Assembly: GCA_030698765.1 (NCBI GenBank)
Contig: JAUYMF010000172.1
Coordinates: 1-38,328 of the forward strand
DNA length: 38,328 nucleotides
Direction: 5' to 3'
From: Dehalococcoidales bacterium
GTDB lineage: Bacteria > Chloroflexota > Dehalococcoidia > Dehalococcoidales > UBA2162
The notes below the pieces were generated by a model, which saw only the letters and a list, made by a program, of their open reading frames with translations, made no database searches and was not told the DNA's origin. A program made the translations under genes and the position numbers. Positions 32,896 through 38,328 of the stretch are shown here, piece after piece (position 1 is the first letter of the stretch; the number at the start of each line of letters is the position of its first letter).

Positions 32896-33357
32896 TTAAT
32901 CCTTGCTCAATACCGTTTCAGGTAGTTCTGTATATACCAGCGCTTCATTGGGGCAGTAGTCCACGCAGGCGGGTGTCTCTCGCCCTTCACAGAGGTCGCA
33001 CTTGACCATCTTTTTGCGTCTGATATCCTGCCTGATAACGCCGTAAGGACAGGCCAGGATGCACGTCCAGCAGCCGATGCAGCGTTCCTCATCTACCCTG
33101 ACCATCCCGGTGACCGGGTCCCGGCTGAGAGCGCCGGTGAGGCAGGCATAGACGCAGGCAGGCTCCTCGCAGTGCTGGCAGCGCACCGAGAGGGCGAGTT
33201 CTCCCCTTTCCTCCAGTCTTACCCTGGGCAGGGGTGGGGGTAGCTCCCGCTTGAATGCCTTGAGAGGGTCTTTAGTGTCGGCGTGCGCAAGCTGGCAGTG
33301 CACCTCACAGAGGTGGCAGCCCATACATACCTCTTTCTTGATATAGACTCTCTTCAT
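32896..33357 (-). CDS. Polyferredoxin-type 4Fe-4S electron-transfer protein
   Basis: A 153-aa HycB/DmsB-like iron-sulfur protein. Cys motifs in order: CMGCHLCEVHCQ (about residues 12-23), CQHCEEPACVYAC (about 60-72), CIGCWTCILACPYG (about 91-104), and a CDLCEG...CVDYCP set (about 116-135), enough for up to four cubane clusters. It would relay electrons between the flavoprotein and the ferredoxin domain of the synthase. The frame opens at 33408, but that start overlaps the -10 box of the operon promoter; I use the ATG at 33357 with GAGGG 5 nt upstream. First gene of the glutamate synthase operon. Confidence 0.88.
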   Translation of the reverse strand: MKRVYIKKEVCMGCHLCEVHCQLAHADTKDPLKAFKRELPPPLPRVRLEERGELALSVRCQHCEEPACVYACLTGALSRDPVTGMVRVDEERCIGCWTCILACPYGVIRQDIRRKKMVKCDLCEGRETPACVDYCPNEALVYTELPETVLSKD

Positions 33358-33408
33358 GTAAGCCCTCTTAATATAAATGGCAAGCGGTAGTTGGTTGCCG
33401 TATACCAT

Positions 33409-33438
33409 ATTTTATGCCATCACGTTTTATTTTGTCAA
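33409..33438 (-). promoter_or_regulatory. Promoter of the glutamate synthase operon
   Basis: On the minus strand perfect TTGACA (33438-33433), 18-bp spacer, TAAAAT (33414-33409, 5 of 6). Predicted start near 33402, giving a leader of about 45 nt before the corrected ferredoxin start. I looked for the methanogen NrpR operator (GGAA, 6 nt, TTCC) and did not see it here. Confidence 0.72.
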
Positions 33439-33568
33439 TACCTATTTTTTGGAACCATGTGAGTGTACAACCAGGGATGAATCGGGTATTATCGAAAATC
33501 CGTTGTAAATAGATTGTTGCTTAAGCGGAAATTAAAGACACTAAATTGCCGTGTGTTGTGGTTGACTA

Positions 33569-35110
33569 TCAAGATGACATAGCGGAGTTTTTGCCATTTC
33601 CGGTTCTTCCCAGCAGCTTGTGGAGGACTTTCCCCAGGTTATTGGCGAGGCTTATCTGTTTATCCGGAGCGGCGGTATCACCGTAGCGGACGTTAATATA
33701 CAGGTCAGTGAGTTCATTCATTGGCTCATTCCCATCGGTCACAGCTCTGCCGAACCGGCGGGCGTATTCGTAAGGTGTTTCGTGGTAGTGCCGGGCTATC
33801 CCGGAGTGGGCGGCTTCCCACAGCAGGCGCTGGTATATCTCGCGGATGCTCAGCCCGTCATCAAAATCCTCTCTCCCGTACCAGGCAGGTATGGCGCCGG
33901 CAGTTATCTTCTGCCTCCTTCTTTGTTTGATACGCTGCCGGAGCCTGCTGAGCAATAAGCGTAAGTCTGATTTCAGACCTTCCCAACCTCCCAGCGATTC
34001 ATGGCTTTCCTCCACCTCTTCCCCAGCCTGTGAAGGGCGGTAACGGAAGATTGCTCGGATAAAAAAGAAGATTATGACGCCGCTGATGATGGCAAAGACT
34101 ACCCATTTCATTATCAGCAGCACCTCCGAGGAAAATCCCCCGGGGGTGATATTTTCCGGTAATCCCTGTATTGCCGTTAAGTTCTCGCCGGCGGATGGTT
34201 GCGGAGTCTCTCCCCGGCGGAACCAGCTCATCACTAACTGCGCTACGAATAATAGACCCTCCACCACGTAACCGATGGCGATAAACAGATAGTCCAGCGC
34301 CCGGAGCACCAGGTGGTAAGCCATGTTCAGGAGCCGTTGTAGCAGGGCGACAAACTCGGTGGAAAAGAGACTGGTGATGCCGATGCCGACCAGGAAAATT
34401 CCCCCCACCACTCCCAGCATGGTGTAGAGCCAGCGCCTGCCCAGCATACGCGCTACCTCTTCCTTTTCCGGTATCTTGCGGCGTATCGATTGAAGGTGAC
34501 TGAGGGCCAGCGCCATCAATCCGAAGAAGAAGAAACCGGCGATGTTGAGGGTAAACGTGGATGTCAAACCCTGAAAGGAATCAGTCCCCAGACTGGCTCC
34601 CCAGATGATGGTCAGCAGTACCAGGGAAAAGAGGCCAGCCGCAAAGGAGCGGTAAATATGATTAACATGGAGTGGAGAGCGTCCCAGGCTTGCCCCCCGC
34701 CACCAGAGGTAAACCGCCACCATAAGCGCCATCACTACCTGGTGAAGGCGGGAAAAGCTACTGAGAAAAATCCCGCCCGTGTAAGTGAACCACTGCCCAT
34801 CGGTGAGAGCGAAGCCAGCGCTGTATTCAGAGCGGATTACGATAAAAATAACCGTTACTCCGCCGGCGACGATACTGAACCTTACCCGGCGCAGCGGCCA
34901 TTGCCGGTTGAGCAGGAACCTGGTGGCGAAGAAGGCAACAGTAAGGAGCAGGATGACTGCTAGCAGGCTCAAAATCGGATGGTGCCGGGTAAACATTGCC
35001 CATTCCCCGGCCCAGGCGAGCCAGGGATAAAGCCAGAACGCTTCCATCAGGATGACCGTCAGTGGCAGTGAAATGGCGCCTATCCAGTCCGAACTTAATA
35101 GTTTGCGCAT
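33569..35110 (-). CDS. Membrane protein with C-terminal DUF4129
   Basis: A 513-aa integral membrane protein. Hydrophobic segments occur near residues 12-33, 44-68, 77-95, 108-135, 155-180, 183-205, 228-255, 270-300 and 333-355; after these a soluble tail (about 375-513) contains the DUF4129 pattern LSIREIYQRLLWEAAHSG...TPYEYARRFG. In TgpA/YebA-type proteins this tail follows a transglutaminase core, which is absent here: no Cys-His-Asp triad motif is seen. Third gene of the MoxR-DUF58-DUF4129 set, 12 bp after the DUF58 stop. A role in the cell envelope or in assembling surface or secreted proteins is typical of such operons but unproven. Confidence 0.83.
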   Translation of the reverse strand: MRKLLSSDWIGAISLPLTVILMEAFWLYPWLAWAGEWAMFTRHHPILSLLAVILLLTVAFFATRFLLNRQWPLRRVRFSIVAGGVTVIFIVIRSEYSAGFALTDGQWFTYTGGIFLSSFSRLHQVVMALMVAVYLWWRGASLGRSPLHVNHIYRSFAAGLFSLVLLTIIWGASLGTDSFQGLTSTFTLNIAGFFFFGLMALALSHLQSIRRKIPEKEEVARMLGRRWLYTMLGVVGGIFLVGIGITSLFSTEFVALLQRLLNMAYHLVLRALDYLFIAIGYVVEGLLFVAQLVMSWFRRGETPQPSAGENLTAIQGLPENITPGGFSSEVLLIMKWVVFAIISGVIIFFFIRAIFRYRPSQAGEEVEESHESLGGWEGLKSDLRLLLSRLRQRIKQRRRQKITAGAIPAWYGREDFDDGLSIREIYQRLLWEAAHSGIARHYHETPYEYARRFGRAVTDGNEPMNELTDLYINVRYGDTAAPDKQISLANNLGKVLHKLLGRTGNGKNSAMSS

Positions 35111-35122
35111 GATATTCCGTGT

Positions 35123-36358
35123 CTATTGGTGGTTATTCCCGCGTAGCGGCAGCTCTTCAAGGTCACGCCATCTGACATCATCCGGCACGTGATAAACGTT
35201 CAGGCCGTTATTGCCCGCCGCCGGTTCCTTGCCTCCCACCAGTATCAAAGATACCCGGCGCCCGACCCTTTTCATCTTGAGCAGTGTTGATGTCAGGGTA
35301 TCCGTTGGCGCGGCGCTTATCACTACCAGAGTGCTGCCCCAGTGAAGGTTCCTCCCTTCGTAAAGAACCAGTCTGTCTATCGGTGTCGTTTCTGATGGAT
35401 GAAGCTGTGCCAGGGCTTCCAGGATGTGCATTAGCTGGTCGGTATGCTGGCTGGGTGGTATGCGGATGGGTTCATTGCTGAGCCGCTGGTTCTGGTTGAC
35501 ATAGAGGCCCGCACGGTATCCATGGCCCAGGGCAAAGCTGGCGATGGAGGCGGCGGCAACGATCTCCAGCTCCAGGAGTTCGGGATTGCTGCCCCGCAGG
35601 GGTGGCCTGGTGGTGCGAACATCCAGAAAGATGCCGAAATCGACGGTGGTTGTCGGCTCGAAGACCTTGGTCTGCAGACGTCCGAGCCGGGCTGTCGTCT
35701 TCCAGTGAATGTTCTTCAGGCTGTCACCGAAGTGGTAGTCTCTAACCCCGGCAGTAAGCACCGGGTCTTGAAACAGGTGTCTCCTCAGTTTAATATCGCC
35801 GTGAACCTGTTTTGAGGCGATGCCCAGTTTTTCCAGGGGCACTATCCTGGGATAGACCATGAGGTAATCTAACTGTGGGATTGCCATCTCCCGCTGGAAG
35901 AGACCGAACAGGTCGCCTGACCGGATTCGTGCCGGGCCAAAAGTAAAAAAACCTCTCTGCAGGCAGCGAATGGGGTAGCGCCGTCTCACCCGGTGGTACC
36001 AGCTCAGCGAAAAGAAGTTGCCGAGGAGCTTGCGGTCCGTCAGGTGTGAACTCGATAGCCCGCCTTTTAAGAACGTTACCTCTACCGGCACCTCATCATC
36101 GATTTGCAGCCAGGGTAAGGGCAGGAGTTTTCTGTTGCTTATCTCTACATCGAGGTGTAATTCTTCCCCGAAGAAGACGCGCCTGGCGCTAAGCTCGCGC
36201 CGGTAATCGACGCGGTCAAGGCAATAGCGTCTCCACAGCTTACCCGTGCCATCGGCGAGAAGTACCAGCAGTGAGACCAGAAGCAGGGGTGTTTGATGCC
36301 AGAGCAGGCCGATAATGAAGAGCACGACGGCGGTGAAGAGCCAGTGATTGCCGCGCAT
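35123..36358 (-). CDS. DUF58 protein
   Basis: A 411-aa protein with two N-terminal hydrophobic segments (about residues 5-20 and 23-38), a beta-rich extracytoplasmic-looking section (about 50-190), then the DUF58 signature GVRDYHFGDSLKNIHWKTTARLGRLQTKVFEP (about 200-232) and a von Willebrand factor A-like C-terminal part (VDFGIFLDVRTT, with the later DTLTSTLLKM). DUF58 proteins act with MoxR ATPases, probably as their substrate or metal-binding adaptor. The start lies 3 bp after the moxR TGA, implying coupling. The FLDVRT stretch lacks the full DxSxS MIDAS motif, so metal binding is uncertain. Confidence 0.9.
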   Translation of the reverse strand: MRGNHWLFTAVVLFIIGLLWHQTPLLLVSLLVLLADGTGKLWRRYCLDRVDYRRELSARRVFFGEELHLDVEISNRKLLPLPWLQIDDEVPVEVTFLKGGLSSSHLTDRKLLGNFFSLSWYHRVRRRYPIRCLQRGFFTFGPARIRSGDLFGLFQREMAIPQLDYLMVYPRIVPLEKLGIASKQVHGDIKLRRHLFQDPVLTAGVRDYHFGDSLKNIHWKTTARLGRLQTKVFEPTTTVDFGIFLDVRTTRPPLRGSNPELLELEIVAAASIASFALGHGYRAGLYVNQNQRLSNEPIRIPPSQHTDQLMHILEALAQLHPSETTPIDRLVLYEGRNLHWGSTLVVISAAPTDTLTSTLLKMKRVGRRVSLILVGGKEPAAGNNGLNVYHVPDDVRWRDLEELPLRGNNHQ

Positions 36359-36361
36359 ACT

Positions 36362-37351
36362 TCATCCCTCCGCGGTCCCGGCTTTCTCCTCAACAGGTAC
36401 CGGTACGGATTCCACTATTTCTCCAAGGATGCGCTCGGCGGTGTGACCGCGCAGGTGGCTTTCCGCTCTGGTGATGATACGGTGAATCAGGACAAAGTTG
36501 GCCAGGTATTTAACGTCGTCGGGGATGACGAAGGCTCTACCTCGCAGCGCGGCCAGCGCCTGTGAGGCACGGTACAGGCTCAGCATCGCCCGGGGGCTGG
36601 CCCCCAATTGTAATGCTTGATGTTCCCGGGTGGCGTGGATGAGATTGATGATATAGTCCTCGATATCGACGGCAACGTGTATTTTCCGGCACTCCGTTTG
36701 CAGTTCCAGAAGCTCGCCGGATGAAACCACGGGCGTTAGCTCTTCCAGGGGGTCGGTCTGCCGGAAGCGACTCAGGATGATGTGGTCGTCGGCGGTGGTG
36801 GGGTAGCCCATTTTGATATTGAGCAGAAAGCGGTCGAGCTGGGCTTCGGGCAGGGGGAAAGTACCCTCCAACTCAATGGGGTTCTGGGTAGCCAGCACCA
36901 GGAAGGGGCGGGAAAGCAGCTTGGTCTCACCCTCGGTCGTGACCTGGTGTTCCTGCATTGCCTCAAGCAGGGCGGACTGGGTCCGCGGCGTGGCGCGGTT
37001 GATTTCATCAGCCAGTACCACCTGGGCCATAATTGGCCCCGGTCTGAACTCGAAGTCCCCCGTTTTCTGATTGTAAATATAAGTGCCGGTGATGTCTGAG
37101 GGCAGCAGGTCCGGGGTGCACTGGATGCGGCGAAAGGTGCAACCCAGTGACATGGCGATTGACTTGGCGAGCATGGTCTTACCGATGCCGGGGACATCCT
37201 CGATGAGAACGTGCCCCTCGCAGAGCAGGGCGACTACGGCCAGTTCGACCACCTCGTCCTTGCCGACTATGACCCGCTCCACGTTTTCCTTTAGTTTGTT
37301 CCCCGCCTCCCTGATCCGGTTGATAGCGCTATCTTCGATATAAGACACCAT
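36362..37351 (-). CDS. MoxR-family AAA+ ATPase
   Basis: A 329-aa chaperone-like ATPase. Walker A GIGKT at residues 55-59 (EDVPGIGKTMLAKS), Walker B VVLADEINRATPRTQSALLEAM (about 112-133), the sensor-1 region LATQNPIELEGTFPLPEAQLDRF (about 158-180), and an AAA lid domain (about 230-329) with LGASPRAML. Such proteins help mature or assemble partner complexes together with DUF58/VWA proteins. The frame opens at 37402, but the ATG at 37351 has AAGGAG 7 nt upstream and the extended -10 promoter lies between the two, so the shorter protein is right. First gene of its three-gene operon. Confidence 0.94.
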   Translation of the reverse strand: MVSYIEDSAINRIREAGNKLKENVERVIVGKDEVVELAVVALLCEGHVLIEDVPGIGKTMLAKSIAMSLGCTFRRIQCTPDLLPSDITGTYIYNQKTGDFEFRPGPIMAQVVLADEINRATPRTQSALLEAMQEHQVTTEGETKLLSRPFLVLATQNPIELEGTFPLPEAQLDRFLLNIKMGYPTTADDHIILSRFRQTDPLEELTPVVSSGELLELQTECRKIHVAVDIEDYIINLIHATREHQALQLGASPRAMLSLYRASQALAALRGRAFVIPDDVKYLANFVLIHRIITRAESHLRGHTAERILGEIVESVPVPVEEKAGTAEG

Positions 37352-37372
37352 TCCTTTTCTCCTTAGCGCACT

Positions 37373-37381
37373 ATTATAGCA
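37373..37381 (-). promoter_or_regulatory. Extended -10 promoter of the MoxR operon
   Basis: TGCTATAAT on the minus strand: perfect TATAAT (37378-37373) with the TGn extension. The -35 region (TGGTGA at 17 bp) is weak. Predicted start near 37366 leaves about 15 nt before the ATG. Confidence 0.6.
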
Positions 37382-37540
37382 GTTTAACCGGTTTATCACC
37401 ACAAGTTTTAAGACTCGTAATCTAGTGTAGCGTCAGGTAAATAAAGATACTGGTAACGTTGAGTTGAAAGTAGCCGAAGCGATATCTATAAATGAATCTT
37501 CGGCATCACTATAAACAGACTACATAGTGGAGACCCATTC

Positions 37541-37583
37541 CCTGTCCCCCTTCCCACCGGGAAGGGGGACAGGAGGTGAGGTT
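37541..37583 (-). repeat. Dispersed repeat, copy 3 (first hairpin only)
   Basis: A perfect 15-bp stem (37541-37555 with 37559-37573, loop ACC). Read on the minus strand it begins AACCTCACCTCCTGTCC, matching the start of copies 1 and 2; the second hairpin is missing. Elsewhere in 37382-37666 only a 7-bp hairpin (37473-37479 with 37498-37504) is visible. Confidence 0.7.
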
Positions 37584-37666
37584 ATTCGCCTGGCTATTAG
37601 TCTGACAGGACACTGGCATGGGTTACGAATCGATGTATGTTTGATAGCTAACCGGTGAGGGGTTGT

Positions 37667-37695
37667 TTGAGATAATAGTCCCTTTTGCCTATAAT
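37667..37695 (+). promoter_or_regulatory. Promoter of the corrinoid adenosyltransferase gene
   Basis: TTGAGA (37667-37672), 17-bp spacer, perfect TATAAT (37690-37695). Predicted start near 37702, leaving a leader of about 68 nt. The arrangement is the same as at the isomerase promoter (22559-22587). Confidence 0.72.
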
Positions 37696-37710
37696 GTGAA
37701 CGTTAAGGGC

Positions 37711-37745
37711 GTTAGCTGGATGCTAACACTCCGCGGTTACCGGAG
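37711..37745 (+). promoter_or_regulatory. Two small hairpins in the cobO leader
   Basis: GTTAGC (37711-37716) pairs with GCTAAC (37722-37727) over a 5-nt loop; then CTCCG (37729-37733) pairs with CGGAG (37741-37745). The leader is far too short for a cobalamin riboswitch and lacks a B12-box-like motif. Function unknown. Confidence 0.35.
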
Positions 37746-37769
37746 AACATATGGTCTGGAGGCTTCAGC

Positions 37770-38288
37770 ATGAACCAGGGTAAGGGACTGGTCATCGTCA
37801 ATACCGGAAAGGGAAAGGGTAAAACTACGGCGGCGCTGGGCATGGTGCTCAGGGCATGGGGACACGGGATGAAGGTGGTGGTGCTCCAGTTCGTCAAGCA
37901 TTCCACGGTTGGTGAACACCTTGCGGCACAGCGGATGGGACTGGAGATAGTGGCTGGCGGCGCCGGTTTTACGTCTAGAAAAAGTAACGCTGAGAAGAAT
38001 GAGCGGATGGCCGGAGAACTGTGGCAAGTAGCCGTGGAGAAAATGAATTCAGGCACCTATAATATGCTCGTACTGGACGAGCTGACTTACGCGCTTCAGT
38101 ACGGTTGGCTTGAGCTTGATGAAGTACTGGATGTGCTCAGACACCGCCCGGACAAAGTCCATGTGATAATCACCGGTCGTAATGCTCCGCAGGCTTTGAT
38201 TGACTTCGCTGATACGGCGGTAGAGATAGTGGACATAAAGCATCACCACAGTCAGGGGATCAAGGCACAGGCGGGAATTGAATTTTAG
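37770..38288 (+). CDS. cobO: Cob(I)yrinic acid a,c-diamide adenosyltransferase
   Basis: Adds the 5'-deoxyadenosyl group of ATP to Co(I) corrinoids, completing or salvaging adenosylcobalamin; cytoplasmic. The 172-aa protein is a full-length BtuR/CobO/CobP type: P-loop NTGKGKGKTTAALG (Lys18, Thr19), LVLDELTYALQYG (about residues 107-119), VHVIITGRNAPQALIDFAD (about 131-149) and the C-terminal ending HHHSQGIKAQAGIEF. GGAGG lies 7 nt before the ATG. It has its own promoter and does not belong to a visible cobalamin operon; no other corrinoid gene is in the window. The 40 bases after the stop show nothing. Confidence 0.95.
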   Translation: MNQGKGLVIVNTGKGKGKTTAALGMVLRAWGHGMKVVVLQFVKHSTVGEHLAAQRMGLEIVAGGAGFTSRKSNAEKNERMAGELWQVAVEKMNSGTYNMLVLDELTYALQYGWLELDEVLDVLRHRPDKVHVIITGRNAPQALIDFADTAVEIVDIKHHHSQGIKAQAGIEF

Positions 38289-38328
38289 ATCGGAGCATAA
38301 TACTGGAATGACGAATGCCAAGGTGCTC

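Noticed and set aside
33358-33408. N-terminal extension of the ferredoxin gene to 33408
   Set aside because: That start would overlap the -10 box of the operon promoter; the ATG at 33357 has a proper GAGGG site.
37702-37769. Cobalamin riboswitch before cobO
   Set aside because: The leader is only about 68 nt and lacks the conserved B12-box-like sequence and multi-stem architecture.

Overview
The window looks like chromosomal DNA of an anaerobic-type bacterium, most plausibly a Chloroflexota (Dehalococcoidia-like) lineage. This is inferred from gene content: an archaeal-type split glutamate synthase, an NrpR-type nitrogen regulator (mostly archaeal, also known from dehalococcoids), a corrinoid adenosyltransferase, and promoters of ordinary sigma-70 type. 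No rRNA, intact tRNA, CRISPR array or transposase gene was seen.

Layout. (1) 1-3320 is accessory: a VapBC-like AbrB/PIN toxin-antitoxin pair, a 60-aa KOW-like protein behind a promoter with an 18-bp palindrome at its start point, and a tightly overlapping four-gene cassette of unknown function on the minus strand, preceded by two tiny leader ORFs. (2) 3502-23686 is a storage-glucan/trehalose locus. A plus-strand glycogen phosphorylase converges on a seven-gene minus-strand operon, glgE > treS-maltokinase fusion > malQ > glgB > treZ > GH57 > treY, whose junctions overlap or abut except for a 50-bp gap after glgE. A phosphoglucose/phosphomannose isomerase gene diverges from it. (3) 23923-24915 encodes an NrpR-type repressor. 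(4) 25059-27901 is a small accessory island with a repeat-domain lipoprotein, a small membrane protein and HicAB. It is bracketed by inverted copies of a two-hairpin repeat and holds a tRNA-like relic, a MITE-like element and a direct-repeat pair. (5) 28000-33438 is a five-gene operon with one strong promoter: ferredoxin-type protein > FAD/NAD(P) oxidoreductase > glutamate synthase as three polypeptides (glutaminase, ferredoxin+FMN synthase, GXGXG). (6) 33569-37381 is a MoxR > DUF58 > DUF4129 operon without a transglutaminase. (7) 37667-38288 is a corrinoid adenosyltransferase gene with its own promoter.

How it works together. In region 2, TreY/TreZ can convert alpha-1,4-glucan ends to trehalose, TreS isomerises trehalose to maltose, the fused kinase makes maltose-1-phosphate, GlgE polymerises it back to glucan and GlgB branches it. 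GlgP, MalQ and the isomerase connect the polymer to glucose phosphates. The locus therefore encodes a closed glucan-trehalose-glucan cycle. Neither GlgC/GlgA, OtsA/OtsB nor a GlgX/TreX debranching enzyme is present in the window. Regions 3 and 5 together suggest 2-oxoglutarate-sensing control near ammonia-assimilation genes, but no NrpR operator was found by eye.

Several starts were moved to ATG/GTG codons with better Shine-Dalgarno spacing, notably the ferredoxin gene (33357), the glutamate synthase FMN subunit (30269), MoxR (37351) and the 84-aa cassette protein (2373). Promoter calls are by eye and unproven.
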